Shown: one piece after another, positions 10,767 to 22,444 of the stretch
Position numbering within the stretch: the stretch's first letter is position 1
Layout of the letters: the number at the start of each line of letters is the position of its first letter
Assembly (NCBI GenBank): GCA_012274445.1
Contig: JAAROD010000093.1
Coordinates: forward strand, 2,232,001 to 2,296,000
Direction of reading: 5' to 3'
DNA: 64,000 nucleotides
Source of the DNA: Sclerotiophoma versabilis
Taxonomy: Eukaryota > Ascomycota > Dothideomycetes > Pleosporales > Didymellaceae
The notes under the pieces: model-generated
Seen by the model: only the letters and a program-made list of their open reading frames with translations
Database searches by the model: none
Told to the model about the DNA's origin: nothing
Made by a program: the position numbers and the translations under genes

Positions 10767-12943
10767 ATGTCGCCAACACCAGACTGGGTCAAGCAATTGA
10801 AGCCTTCGGGCGTCCAGGGCCATGAGCTCCTTGCTGCAGAGCGTGCCAACTCTAACATTCCAGTCCAGAAGCTGGAAGAGCTGATACACACCAAGGAAGT
10901 CATCCAGAGGCGGAATAAGATCACCGAGCTCCTCAAGTCTGAGTCCGTCTTCGATAAGTCACAAAACTACTTCATGGGAAGGATAGATCGATTCGAAAGG
11001 GCCCTTGCCAGGGAGAAGAGGTTGAGGCTGCTCAAGAAGAAGCACAACTGGTCACTCGAAGAGTTCAGGACCGCCACAGAGCTTGTCGGCGAGCCTGGTC
11101 CATATGGCCTTCACGACAGCATGTTCAAGGTAGGCCGCATCCGGCCACGTACTAGAGCATCACGCTAACTGTGCAGGTCACGCTTGCCGGACAAGGCACA
11201 GCCGAGCAGCAAGAGAAGTGGCTCACCAAGGCTGAGAACTACGAGATCATCGGATGCTACGCCCAGACTGAGCTCGGTCACGGATCCAACGTGCGTGGGC
11301 TCGAGACAACAGCTACATGGAACGAGGAGGACAAAACCTTCACTCTTCATTCACCACACCTGACTTCCAGCAAATGGTGGATCGGCTCCCTCGGCCGCAC
11401 TGCCAACCACGCCGTGGTCATGGCCCAGCTTATCATCAAGGGCAAGTCCTACGGCCCAACTCCCTTCTGCGTACAGATTCGCGATATGAAGACCCACGAG
11501 CCGCTCCCGAACGTTCACGTAGGAGACATTGGTCCCAAGTTTGGATACAACACCATGGACAACGGTTTCCTTCTCTTCAACCACGTCAAGGTGCCCCACA
11601 TCAGCATGCTTGCCAAGTACCAGTACGTTGATACCAACACCAACAAGTTTGGCCGCCGCGGCTCTCCTGCCCTTGTCTACGGAACCCTCACATGGGTTCG
11701 TTCGTCGATCGTCATGCAGGCCGGAAGCGTTCTTGCTCGTGGTGTAACAATTGCCACCCGCTACTGCGCTGTCCGTCGCCAGTTCCAAGATCGAGATGCG
11801 CCAGCCGGTGAGGCCGAAACACCAGTACTCAACTACACCATGGTCCAGATTCGTCTCCTTCCGCTCATTGCCGCCACATTTGCCCTGCACTTCACAGGAA
11901 AGTCGATGATGGACATGTACAACGCCAACCAGGCAAAGATTACCCAGCCCAGGAACAAGGGCGATTCGAAGCGCGGTGCTGGCCCTGAGGAGTTAGAGTC
12001 CGGTAGCGACCTGATGGCTGACCTGCACGCATCGTCTTGTGCGCTCAAGTCGCTCAGCAGTACCATTGCTGGTGAGGGTCTTGAAATCTGCCGTCGTGCG
12101 TGCGGAGGTCACGGTTACTCCAGCTTCAGGTAAGGTCAAAGTCATGTCAAGTAGTTTTGCATGCTAACATTGTACAGCGGCATCGGCCCCTGGTATGCCG
12201 ACTACCTCCCCACTCTTACATGGGAGGGCGACAACTACATGCTCACCCAGCAGGTAGCTCGTTACCTTCTCAAGTCCGCTCGCTCTGTCCTCAAGGGCGA
12301 GCGCCCCACCAACGACACAACGAAGATCCTGGCCGAGTTCCAGTCACGCCGTGAAATCGGGTGTGCGTTTGACATTATCGGGTCCGACAAGGATCTCGTT
12401 GATGCGTTTGCATGGCGCGTGTCTTTCCTCACATTCGAAGCATCGAAGCACCGCGACGGCGAGAAGAAGCCGTGGAACGACCTCCTCGTCGACTTCTACC
12501 GCCTGTCCAAGGCTCACGCTCAGTGGATGATGGTGAAGAACAACCTCTCGGCGCTGCAGGCCATTGCAAACAGCAACCAGGTCAACAACGACACGGTTGA
12601 GGTTCTGATGAAGCTGTTCCGCCTCTTCGCTCTGCACACACTTGAGCAGGAGGGCAGCGAGTTCTACGTCAGTGGCGCTTGCAGCAAGCACCAGATCATG
12701 CTTGCCAGGACCAACGCTGTCATGAAGCTGTTGAAGGAGATCAGGCCACACGCTGTCAGCCTCGTCGATGCCTGGGGCTTCGACGACTGGGTGCTCGACA
12801 GCAGTCTTGGCCGTGCCGATGGCAAGGTGTACGAGGACATGTTCCACCGTGCCAGCGAGCTGAACCCGCTGAACAACATCACCGTGGACCCCTACCCAGA
12901 GAACGAGGTGCTGTTCAAGAGGATTGAGAAGTCGAAGTTGTAG
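10767..12943 (+). CDS. POX1: Peroxisomal acyl-CoA oxidase
   Basis: FAD enzyme of the first step of peroxisomal beta-oxidation: acyl-CoA plus O2 to trans-2-enoyl-CoA plus H2O2. Exons 10767-11129, 11177-12129, 12178-12943 with introns of 47 and 48 bases (branch GCTAAC in both), 693 residues. The FAD/substrate region 'CYAQTELGHGSNVRGLETTA' is followed by 'SSKWWIGSLGRTANHAVVMAQL'. 'CRRACGGHGYSS' spans the second splice. The predicted catalytic glutamate is in 'TWEGDNYMLTQQVARYL' (about residue 455). The protein ends in SKL, a canonical PTS1 for peroxisomal import. Length is normal for fungal acyl-CoA oxidases and no lesion is seen. The ATG lies in ACCACCATG, a strong context. CCTCGG boxes upstream suggest fatty-acid control. 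Confidence 0.95.
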
Positions 12944-12977
12944 ATGGTAGCAACATGGCAGCAAACGGTTGGCCTTG

Positions 12978-13069
12978 GATATACATGCATCTTTGTTCTT
13001 AGATGTACATGCATATTTGGTCTTAGATATACATGCATATTTGGTCTTAGATATACATGCATGTTTGGA
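12978..13069. repeat. 24-bp tandem repeat, 3.8 copies
   Basis: Units at 12978-13001, 13002-13025, 13026-13049 and a partial unit 13050-13069, with 0-3 differences between units. Each contains the palindrome ATGCAT inside TACATGCAT. It sits about 35 bases after the oxidase stop codon, so it is probably in the 3' UTR or just beyond it. Confidence 0.85.
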
Positions 13070-13312
13070 TAGAGAAATGTAACGAGTACGCGCGATGATG
13101 CCGCTGCCAGTGTAATCCTTCCATTTCGGCTCACCGCGGGGAGGTCCGTGCGCAGCCAGCTCAACCTCAGCTGCCGCGGCACGAACTTGGGCTTGCAACG
13201 CACCACAGGCGCGCAATGTTGTAGCGGAGCCAAACGCATGTGCCAAAGTTGCGTCGCCGTCCTGCACACCCAGACCCTTCCTCACGACCCCCGCCCGACC
13301 GCACCGCCCGCA

Positions 13313-14451
13313 ATGTCTGTTATTCTCTGCACAGGCGCGTCCCTCCCCCACACTCTCGACGGTCGAGGCTAACAAGCGCAGCTGGCTATGACCACACCAT
13401 CCGGTCTGTGTTGACATGCGCTCCAGAAAAGCGCGACTGACGTGGTCCAGCTTCTGGGAGGCCCTCTCCGGCATCTGCTCGCGCACAATCCCCCACCCCG
13501 ACTCGCAAGTAAACCGCCTCTGCATCTCGCCCGACAAGCGCTACCTCGCCGCCGCCGGGCACCACACCGTCAAGCTCTACGACATCAAATCGACGAACCC
13601 CAACGCCATCCTCACCTTCGACGGCCACACCAGCAACGTCACCGGCGTCGCCTTCCACTGCGAGTCCAAGTGGCTGGTCACCTCGAGCGAAGACGGCACC
13701 GTCAAGATCTGGGACACGAGGAGCGGGAACGTGCAGAGGAACTACACGCATGGCGTGCCGGTCAACGATGTCGTCATCCATCCCAACCAGGGCGAGCTGA
13801 TCAGCTGTGACCGGGGTGGCAATGTGCGCATCTGGGACCTGGGCGAGAACAAGTGCAGTCACCAGCTCATTCCCGAGGACGACGTGTCTGTCGCCAGCGT
13901 GACGGTCGCGAGTGACGGGAGCATGGTGTGCGCCGGGAACAACGCCGTAAGTCCCTGCCGTTCAGCCAGAGAGGCAGTCAGGCCCACTAACAACCCATGG
14001 CCAGGGCAACGTCTACGTCTGGAAAATGGTCATGCGCGGCGATCTCACATCCATCATACCCGTCTGCAAGTTCCTCGCCCACCACACGTACATCACCCGC
14101 GTCCTGCTGTCCCCCGACGTGCGCCACCTCGCCACCTGCTCCGCCGACCACACCAGCCGCATCTGGTCCGTCGACCTGTCCTCCCCACACAATGTCCAGC
14201 CCGGCGACGCCCTACCGTCATCTGCCGAGCGCGACCCTGCCGCCTTCCCGCTCGAGACGACGCTGCATGGGCACCAGAGATGGGTCTGGGACTGCGCCTT
14301 CAGTGCGGACAGTGCGTATCTGGTCACGGCTTGCAGCGATCACTATGCGCGCTTGTGGGAGTTGGGGAGCCAGAGCATCATAAGGCAGTATAACGGCCAC
14401 CACCGGGGCGCCGTGTGTGTTGCGCTGAACGACACTGCCGTGGGTAACTAG
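13313..14451 (+). CDS. LST8: TOR complex WD40 subunit LST8
   Basis: Seven-bladed WD40 propeller that binds the TOR kinase domain in TORC1 and TORC2. Exons 13313-13334, 13382-13403, 13451-13946, 14005-14451 give 328 residues (yeast Lst8 is 303). Hallmark blocks: 'TAGYDHTIRFWEALSG' (assembled across the first three exons), 'HPDSQVNRLCISPDKRYLA', 'VTSSEDGTVKIWDTRSGN', 'PVNDVVIHPNQGELISCDRG', 'HLATCSADHTSRIWSVD', 'GHQRWVWDCAFSADSAYLVT', and the C-terminal 'GHHRGAVCVALND'. Two exons of only 22 bases at the 5' end mean automatic gene calls may start in the wrong place. Intron 1 must use a GC donor (GCGCGT at 13335) to give the conserved TAGYDHT. The insert between WD repeats 5 and 6 (PHNVQPGDALPSS...) is longer than in yeast. 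No lesion. Confidence 0.93.
13335..13381 (+). other. Probable GC-AG intron in LST8
   Basis: 47 bases, GCGCGT...GCGCAG with a GCTAAC branch site. Joining ACAG to CTGGCTATGAC restores the near-invariant AGYDHT start of Lst8. A GT donor four bases downstream (13339) gives a frame with extra residues and an acceptor too close to the branch site. Confidence 0.6.
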
Positions 14452-16412
14452 GACATGCAATCGACACAGCGGAGGAGCAAGAGAAGGAACATAGCCACAA
14501 GGATTGAGGAGAGGCACAATATTTTCTTGCATCAGCGCGGCGTTGGTGTCGGCGTTCAAAGGTTGCACTTGCTACTGGGAAGAATTGGAACAGTCTCAGA
14601 CACAAGGCGTATTTAGGGTATGTACAATACGGACGAGCATGTATTAGGTCAAATCGGCTCTTTCACGCTAGTCCGGTGAGCTAGGCAATAAGAGCTTTAA
14701 TTCCAATTCGCTGTCTTGATCAGATTATCACTAAAACCATCAATAGCGGGATGGCCTTGTTGTTCGTCTGTCGTCAGACAAAATCAGGGATTCCATTAGC
14801 TCGGACTGGCCATGATCCTCCAATTCTATTACCTTGAAACACCAAGAGAAACAAATGGATTTGACGGGCCAGAGCAGTGCATCAAGTTGCACTCTATCAA
14901 GATGGACTCTACTGCCTACCACGACATTCGGGCTACCATGGGTTTATTGCATCCCATAGCGTAGAATCACTATAATTTAGAACACAACCGTATTTTTCCA
15001 CACTGTTTGCCCCATCTTCCCTTTCATTCCCTCATGCAACGCCGTGCTCCAAGTTCCCGCGATTTCACCAGATACATACCCTCTCTCTCTCTCTCTCTAT
15101 CTTACGGAAACTTATCAACAAGCCCCCCCCCCCCCCCCCCCCCGGAGATCCGATTTCGTTGATGGTGCGCACTCTGGCAGCATCTCTTTTTGATAGCGAT
15201 GCAGCAGCCGGTTCGAGGGCTCGAGTCGATACCAAGGACAGACAGAGCAGAGAACTAACTAGACGAAGATCGTACCCTGACATCTCATCTTTTTTATCGT
15301 CCTTGCTACCTCAGTGTCCTTTGCAAAGCCTTGTTCTTCTGGTACCATGGCTATAATGATGCTGTACGTGATATTGACGAGATGCACGATTTCTTGAATA
15401 TCGTACGTGGCTTGAATATAAGTCTTGCAAGGGAAGATTGGGTCATGTGGTTGAAATATTCCACGTTCGGTTTCCCAACGCTTGTCTGGTTTTCGGATTT
15501 GTTAGATGGCTTGGTCTGAAATGTTTAGTCTACAACATGTCAGGTCAACGATTGGAATTATTACTGTTTCGAGCTATGCAACTGCATCTTCGCTTCAGAC
15601 CCTGCGGATCAAGAGCGCAAACTGTTGCGAATACCGCGTGATCTGCCAGAGTCACACTTGTGAGCTGATACGGTCTAGTACCCTTGGGAATCAGCGCAAT
15701 TCACCCCTGCTGCGTCTTCTTGTCAAGCTACGCGACGGATATATCTGCTTGTCTGAATACATGCCTATTACGTCCCTTGCGGGATGCAGAATGTCAAGCT
15801 CAAGTATTGAGACCTGGATTAGCCCTGCGCCTAGCTTTCGACAAGTCTACCACGAAACACATCGTCACATGGAATCGTGTAGAAAGCTCACCCTATCGGC
15901 TTCGGTGGAAATCAAACATGGCCAACCTGATAGGAAAAGGGCGATGCGCGAAGATATCGGCATTGGTGCTGCGCTCCACAGTGTGGGAGGTTCTGGAACT
16001 CCCCAATGCCAAGTCAATGTCGAGGAATCGGTGGCCTGGAAATAGGGTGCCGGAAACGTTTCCAAATGTCAGGGAAGTCACCCTCCTGGACACCCCGGGG
16101 CCAGAGAGCAGGAGGGACGATCTCAAAGAATGTAATAGATTACCCTTCCACAGGCAAGACATGGAAGTGATTATGCTTTGATCGAAGCTATGTGTTGTTC
16201 ATTGGAAACCGCATAATAGACAAGGGAACGCCTTTGCGGATTTCAAGGCGTTCGTCAATCTTGGAAAAAGTATATTGTTAGCAAGTCTGGTCAGAACACG
16301 CTATATCATGTCTTAAGAATCACAATACTTGTACTATTTTCAGATAGCTTGCGACTCGAGTTTTGTGCAATAGTAGCAATGGCAGATACAAGGGATATTG
16401 CCACGATGCTCC
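14452..16412. other. Gene-free stretch with homopolymer tract
   Basis: Contains a (CT)n run near 15080-15098 and a C tract of 21 at 15123-15143. Open frames between 15506 and 16181 have no recognisable domain and no splice structure I can support. Confidence 0.5.
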
Positions 16413-18155
16413 CTATGTGTTCTGTATTTCATTCAACATCCTACTGTGCCCTCTTAAGGTGGGTCCATATGCTCGGAATATTATAGGTATCGGAATCATG
16501 GCTGCAGCGAGACATGCAAGAAGTGTTCCCGCCCACTGCACCCCAAGATTTTCGAACATTTGTATGGAGAACAAAGGAAAACTTGCCGCAACGGCAGATC
16601 GGAGCATGATATTGGCTGCCACTGTGGAAGCCGCTCTGGTAAAGGGTAAAATGTTAGCCAAGCTCCGGCCAGAACTGAGAGAACATATCGCTACTTACAG
16701 GGGCAGAAAAGCATCAACAAGATAGTTGAAGCAAGGTAAGAAGATGCAAAGGACTCCAAATCCAATGAACACTCCGGCTGCAACTGGCGCCATCCAGTGG
16801 ATTCTGTCAGTGAAACTCGTCCATGCGAACCTGTCAATATAATTAGCTCTCCATCCGAACCACAGACTGACTTTCTGCCAAGTACCATGCTAGGCTTATA
16901 ATTATCCTTATGTGGTACTTTAGACCGGAGAGACGTACCAGAAGAGGCCGATCGGAAACATGAACGCACCCAAGATGGGAGGGCCGAGGCGCCACTCAGG
17001 TATGACCTTACCATCGTTGGCCTGCAGCTTCCGAATGTAAGACCGGTGCTGGCAAAGTATGAATATCAGAGCCATGATAATGCCCAAAAACAACCCTAGG
17101 AATGGCAGTGTCCTGATTCCCATGGGCATCCCGTAGACGTGGCTGAAGACATATGGATATGCTTTCAGAAGCGCGTATACCAGCCCGTATATGAATGACA
17201 TATACATGGAGACCAAAAGTACGATGGGCTCCGTTACAAGCATGCGTAGTGGCCTCGTGAGATACTTTCGCATTACTGCGTTGGCGTCAAGCTCGGTCTT
17301 CTCCTGTTCGGCGTGAATTGCCCAGTTGCCCGACTGTCGCCGCAGCTTTACCGCTTTCTCAACCAAGACGAAGGGCGCAAACGTCTCTTGCAAGCAGCAC
17401 AGCAAGAGACATAAGTTCGCAACCCCCATTATAGATGGAACGTAAAGCGTCCAACGCCACCCTAGGTAACTTGCTGCAATGAACTCACCAATAAAAGGTG
17501 CTAAAAAGGGCCCACCAAAGACCGTCAATGCATAAAACTGTATCGCCATGCCTCGGTAGGTATTGTCGTAAATATCTGATAGCACTGCGGGGACCACGCA
17601 TAATGGACTAGCTCCGAAAAGGCCAGCAAAGAAGCGGCAGATGATCAGCGTTTGGATATCTTTCGAGGTTGCGCTTCCGATAGTGAAAATCGCAGAACCA
17701 AGCATGCCGATACAAAGTGGCCAGCGCCGCCCTATGAGCTCCGATCCAGGTGCCCAGATTAAGGGTCCGAATGCAAAACCCAACACGAAGAGGCTTGTAC
17801 CCAGAGCAGCGACAGTTCTCCCGACTTCGAATTCCCGGCTGGCTTGAGCTTCGCCTGCAGCAAATATAGCGCTGTTGAAGGATGCCACAAATGTCCCGCA
17901 GCATGATGCTGTAGCTATGCACAATCTGGAGTCTATATCAGCCTACCTTCTACTGAATTCATGTAGACGAGTATACTTCTTTCCTGTTGTCCAGTTCTGT
18001 GGGTTCAAAGGATCGTGCGGCTCTTCAAACGTCACCACAAACTCATTGCCATCCGGGCAATACCGAGGGTGAGATCTCCCTCCTCCCATAGATATCCAAA
18101 AGTCATCGCAGAAACTCTCAGTCTTCTTCTGACTATTCGCAGAACTAGAACACAT
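16413..18155 (-). CDS. MFS transporter, DHA1 drug/polyamine:H+ antiporter type
   Basis: Plasma-membrane exporter-like protein of the major facilitator superfamily. Exons on the minus strand: 17977-18155, 16939-17925, 16699-16830, 16413-16635 (introns 51, 108 and 63 bases), 506 residues. The start is the ATG at 18155 (A at -3). Upstream in-frame sequence has no ATG. 'FEEPHDPLNPQNW' precedes helix 1, as in fungal DHA1 proteins of the TPO/FLU1 group. The DHA1 signature region 'LGTSLFVLGFAFGPLIWAPG' is followed by 'SELIGRRWPL'. The helix-4/5 region contains 'PAVLSDIYDNTYRG'. The C-terminal half has 'WFAWTS' and a final helix pair. No stop or shift after splicing. It heads a same-strand run with a nitronate monooxygenase and a zinc-cluster regulator. 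The substrate is not predictable. Confidence 0.88.
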
Positions 18156-19237
18156 GTTCTGTAAAAATGTATCTCTTCGAGATAATGAGGGCGGGAGGGG
18201 GGGGGGGTCGATATCGCAGGTCGGCGCCAAAAAGGTACCGGAGATTTATACGCAGCGAGTGACCAGAGAGTATGTAAATAAATGCAATCCCTAGATGACA
18301 CCTTATAGATAGCTTAACATACGTACTTTGGAGTAAAGCTCTTGATTCGAGATTGCGGCCATAGCGGAGTATGAGCGGAAATGGCGGCTAATTGTAATAT
18401 CCCGCTCCGATTCCGTGTAATCTCACAGCGACGAAAAGCAAACGGAAGGCAGTCTTTGCGGATGCCCTTGCGAGGTTTTCATAATTATCTGTTGCAAAAG
18501 ATACGGCGATGCCTTTGATGTCACCGTCATCTCGGCGGTGGCGCAGCGGAGTAAGGGAGTGGCGGAGGAATCAATAGGAAGCTGCGGACAAGCAGAACCT
18601 CGCGCCCCATTAATAGTTTATATGTAGGCGATTTCGCACCTTCTGTTTAGTTGGATGCTTCTTGATCAACGTGCTCTTTAGCATTTTCTAGCATGATTGC
18701 ATACAGTAACATCTCCAAATACCTTATTACAATACGTGATCATGTCTAGACAAGAGAATGCTGAAACAAGTTTGAAGAAAGGAAACAACAAGAGGTTGTT
18801 CTTAATAAGTGGTAACAAAATAGACGCAACGCTTGTTTTGCTGCTATAGCTAATGCGCTAGTACAGTTGGAACGCCGCAGTAGCTAGTACATCCCAGCAA
18901 TTTATGTACTGCAATACTTAGAGTCACGCATTTATGATTCTAGGATATAGAAAACTTGCTTGGCTACACTATAACACCTTTGAATGTTGTAGCTGTCCTC
19001 TAGTAATGCCGCCAGAGAGCAGGGATGATTTAGAATAGTCTGCACTTAGCTGCCTAAAAACGATGCCGAATGTATAAGCAGTATAACAGAAGCGGTCAGC
19101 TAAAAGGAGACTCTCTTAACAGTAGCTTAGTAAAGAGTTAAAAAAGACCAATGTGTAGACCTACTTCATTGAGCAAGAACCAAAAATCCGTTCCAACGTG
19201 CCAATGCAGCACCAAATTTTAGGGAATGTTGTAGACT
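18156..19237. other. Gene-free stretch, promoter of the MFS gene
   Basis: Includes a G tract of 11 at 18197-18207 just upstream of the MFS start. From about 18640 it becomes AT-rich, with no gene recognised. Confidence 0.5.
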
Positions 19238-20317
19238 TTAGAGACGTGCCGTAATATTCTTTGCCTGTTTTTGCAGACGCTCAACTAGTACGCCCGCTGG
19301 CTCGACACTATGCACAAGTCCCACTGCAGAACCAGCGTACGTGGCTAATCTTCCATCTGGACCCCAGCCACTGTCTCCAGCCTGTGCAGCATCATCGTGA
19401 AGCCGCTTCAGCTCCTCAAACGGTAATCCCGCTTGGTGGTCGTGCCAGCTTCTGTTGACAATACCGCGTGGAATATATCGTTCTGGCCACCCGTTGGTGC
19501 CTCGAAGTTGGTTGTACAGGGTGGTTCGAACTGTGTGCCTTGCCCCATCTACAGCCCGCACAATCTCTCGTTGGTAGCCCTTGCTAATGCGAGCCTCGCT
19601 CGAGGCCAAAAAGCGAGTTCCCAACGCCACCCCATCAGCACCGAGCGCAAGGGCGGCGGCTACACCTCTGCCATCCGCTATTCCTCCGGCTGCGAAGAGA
19701 GCAATGTTGAATTTTTCTACGGCGTCAGAAACTTCGGGAAAGAGCGACATGAGTCCCATCGCTCCTTCAGCTGTACCATGGCCTCCTGCTTCCGCTCCTT
19801 GTATGACAAGAACATCAGGGCGCGAGTGACTGTTTGCGGCGTCGAGAGACTCTTGGAGGGTTCCAACTTGTATCCAGATGTGTATGCCTGGAGAAGCCTG
19901 TCGCAGAGCGTCTGTCCATTGATCCAGCTCTTTCTGTCCGTTACGAGGTGCAAACAGCCAGGCTGCACATGGCTGATATTCACGCACAGCCTGGGTTGCG
20001 GAGTCGATATCGCCGTTCCAAAGTTGGAAGCCGACTCCTATAGGCAGTCCGGCGGTGAGGCTTAGTGGATCCAATGTCTTGTATCTTGTAGCATTCAGTA
20101 GTGTCCGAGCTTTGGTTAGGTCGGTAATAGTATCCTCTGGCTTTACGCCCGGTCCGATAAACCCCAGCCCGCCAGCCCTAGAAACAGCGAGAGCAAGCTC
20201 GGGGCCAGACATGACCCGCATGGGTGCAGCAACAATGAATGGTGCAGTCACCCATGGAAACCGGCTTGACAAACGCTTCGCTACAGTCGCTTTCAATGGT
20301 GCCAAGGCGGAAGTCAT
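19238..20317 (-). CDS. Nitronate monooxygenase (2-nitropropane dioxygenase family)
   Basis: FMN-dependent TIM-barrel enzyme oxidising nitronates such as propionate-3-nitronate, usually a detoxification role. Single exon, 359 residues, ATG at 20317. Family motifs: 'AAPMRVMSGPELALAVSRAG' near residues 30-49, the active-site motif 'GAEAGGHG' at about 174-181 (catalytic His about 180), 'FAAGGIADGRGVAAALALGA' and 'GVALGTRFLAS' for FMN phosphate binding. The C-terminus is ARL, a recognised variant of the PTS1 peroxisomal signal. That would fit an H2O2-producing flavoenzyme, but its use is inferred. Same strand as the flanking MFS transporter and Zn2Cys6 gene, which may regulate it. Confidence 0.9.
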   Translation of the reverse strand: MTSALAPLKATVAKRLSSRFPWVTAPFIVAAPMRVMSGPELALAVSRAGGLGFIGPGVKPEDTITDLTKARTLLNATRYKTLDPLSLTAGLPIGVGFQLWNGDIDSATQAVREYQPCAAWLFAPRNGQKELDQWTDALRQASPGIHIWIQVGTLQESLDAANSHSRPDVLVIQGAEAGGHGTAEGAMGLMSLFPEVSDAVEKFNIALFAAGGIADGRGVAAALALGADGVALGTRFLASSEARISKGYQREIVRAVDGARHTVRTTLYNQLRGTNGWPERYIPRGIVNRSWHDHQAGLPFEELKRLHDDAAQAGDSGWGPDGRLATYAGSAVGLVHSVEPAGVLVERLQKQAKNITARL

Positions 20318-20692
20318 CTGTTCCGACCTATCAATAAGTGCGAAAACATAGGTTCAAAGTCGGTCATACCTTATTTGATGGCGCAATGGTCTTTAGAATG
20401 ATGCGAGATCAATCGAGTGTGGAGTCGCCTTTTAATTTCGAAGACGTAGTTGGGTTTGACTGGTACACCGTCGTACCAGCCCCGGAGTTTGATCCGAACC
20501 GTCCGAATATCCGCCATTGCCGCCAACAAAAGATTTGCGCATTGTGCTACTGTGTGAGGCGTATTTCGACAGCAACTATACATCGACAGTGGAGCGAGAG
20601 CTGATATTCCCTCCGCTAATCCCTCAATCGGTCGCAGCGTAGTTGTGGCACACAATGCTCGGCGGGCAGCTTGGTGGTGTGCTTTATCATAT

Positions 20693-22444
20693 CTAAGATA
20701 TTGATGCAAAGTCCATACTGGGACCAAGAAGGTCTGAATGGGCAACGAACTCATTGAACCACCAAGAGTCTTGCAGAGCGTCTCTGCTCAAGAAATCGCT
20801 CTGGGCCTCCTGAACCTGAGGATCCAGTAACGGGTACAGGCTCAGCATGTGGGTATGATTCTGGATCTCGGCCTCTCTTCGTTTACGATGCAGCTGGACT
20901 AGTGTATACGCCGCAGTCGCTGCTTCCCGCGTTGCTTCAGTTTGATACGCATCGTTGACAGCCATAATGCACGCCAAGGCTTCGCTCAGGAGTGCGAACG
21001 ACTGTACCGTGTCCATGAAAAGCAGCATACAGAGTATCTGGAACGGGATATTGGCCACGTGATGCCATGGGAGCCCCTGTGCCATTGCTGAGTGGACGGC
21101 TTGGATGGACTTCCTCATCTGCCCGAAAACCTTTTGCTTGACGCTCTCCGTAACATCCAGGCTTGATGAATGCAGTCTGCGATAGATACATAGTGTCAGG
21201 TTGCACTGAGCTAGTACAGAGGGTGGCTCCGTATGGATTCGGTCCAGAACTTCTCTAAGAGTCGTAAGAAGGCTGTCCAAGCTTAGCTTATTGGCCGGAT
21301 CTAGGACCTCTGAGTATGGAAGGAGACCCAATAATTCTGCGGTGTATTCTCCTGGCTGCACAGATAGTGGGAATGCGTCCAGATTCGGCAGCACAACTCG
21401 ACTCCGCCCAAGGTCATAAGATAACCATATGTTCAGATGCTGCGCCACACCGATGAGGCTTTTTCGAGTGTCAGGAACGCTTTCGGGGCTTTGTGATAAA
21501 GAAAAACTATTCGTACCAATGCTGCTCATGGATCCAGCTGCATCAATGACATGAATGGTAGTGCAACTCGCCAACCAGGCCTCCTCTGGCTTCGCAGTAA
21601 GCCGTAGATATACAGTGCGCAGTAACCAAGCGGTGGCTAGATGCTGTGATGGAGAACCTGCAGTCGACGGGTCCAGCAGGCGCTTAGCAAGCGCAACAAG
21701 ACGCTGCTCGGTCGCCAGATTCTGGGTGTTGGAAAAAAGACTACCAATGGCGCCAACGCCACACAGCAGAGCTTCTTGTGCGTCAGAGCGATTCTGACCA
21801 TTCCAAACGCTCAGTATGCTTCGGTATAGCATATCTTTCGCAACAAATCCGTAACAGGGGTGAAACTTGTCAAAATATGTGGAAGCCAGATTTCGCATCT
21901 CTACCTCCGTCAGAATAGCTGTAAGTGATTCCAGATACATGGTACTCTCGGTATGCCTCTCCCCCAGAAACAAATTCCATGCCAGCATTCGCATTGGAGA
22001 GACGCGCGCAGTAGATGATTCAAGCGTCATCGTAAGGAGGCGAACAAAAGCTGCTCCAGAGTTACTCTCAACAGATTGTAAGTAGCTGGGTGGAACTTGT
22101 TCCTCTTGTATTTGAGGTTCTTGTGCATGTTGCTCTTGAATTGGGACCACTTGCTCTTGGTACCACCCTGAAAGCTCATCATGTTGTTGCTGGCGTTCCG
22201 GCTGCTGGGAAGGTGCTTGTGTGGAAATCGATGGACTACCTTCTTGCGCTATCACCGTCTGCGGTCGACTCGTATCCCCTCGACTTTGTCGACTACGAGG
22301 CGTCGAGCGGTACAAGCACTCGTACCCATAGCCGATGCACATTCTGCATGGGCGACCTCCGTCGCACTTTCTTTTGCGCTCTCGACATGGGTCACACGCA
22401 ATGCGCAGCCGCTGGCGCTGGGTCTGCCTCCTTCCGGTACTCAT
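20693..22444 (-). CDS. Zn2Cys6 transcription factor
   Basis: Fungal binuclear zinc-cluster regulator, 583 residues in one exon. The N-terminal DNA-binding domain reads C-x2-C-x6-C-x5-C-x2-C-x6-C ('CDPCRERKRKC', then 'CRMCIGYGYEC', about residues 17-42) with the usual basic KRKC segment. A Gln-rich linker with repeated HxQEP-like segments covers about 75-120. The middle and C-terminal region is mostly helical and fits the 'fungal-specific transcription factor' middle homology region, although I see no single diagnostic motif. The ATG at 22444 is overlapped by the stop of a 7-codon upstream ORF. It is neighbour to nitronate monooxygenase and two MFS transporters on the same strand, so a pathway-specific role is plausible but not shown. 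Confidence 0.9.
   Translation of the reverse strand: MSTGRRQTQRQRLRIACDPCRERKRKCDGGRPCRMCIGYGYECLYRSTPRSRQSRGDTSRPQTVIAQEGSPSISTQAPSQQPERQQQHDELSGWYQEQVVPIQEQHAQEPQIQEEQVPPSYLQSVESNSGAAFVRLLTMTLESSTARVSPMRMLAWNLFLGERHTESTMYLESLTAILTEVEMRNLASTYFDKFHPCYGFVAKDMLYRSILSVWNGQNRSDAQEALLCGVGAIGSLFSNTQNLATEQRLVALAKRLLDPSTAGSPSQHLATAWLLRTVYLRLTAKPEEAWLASCTTIHVIDAAGSMSSIGTNSFSLSQSPESVPDTRKSLIGVAQHLNIWLSYDLGRSRVVLPNLDAFPLSVQPGEYTAELLGLLPYSEVLDPANKLSLDSLLTTLREVLDRIHTEPPSVLAQCNLTLCIYRRLHSSSLDVTESVKQKVFGQMRKSIQAVHSAMAQGLPWHHVANIPFQILCMLLFMDTVQSFALLSEALACIMAVNDAYQTEATREAATAAYTLVQLHRKRREAEIQNHTHMLSLYPLLDPQVQEAQSDFLSRDALQDSWWFNEFVAHSDLLGPSMDFASIS

Noticed and set aside
15506..16181. Two overlapping plus-strand frames of 165-179 codons
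   Set aside because: No family resemblance, no splice signals, and several frames open at once, so chance is more likely.
18156..18230. Longer N-terminus for the MFS gene (poly-Pro start)
   Set aside because: The frame upstream of 18155 has no ATG and reads through a G homopolymer. The ATG at 18155 has a good context.
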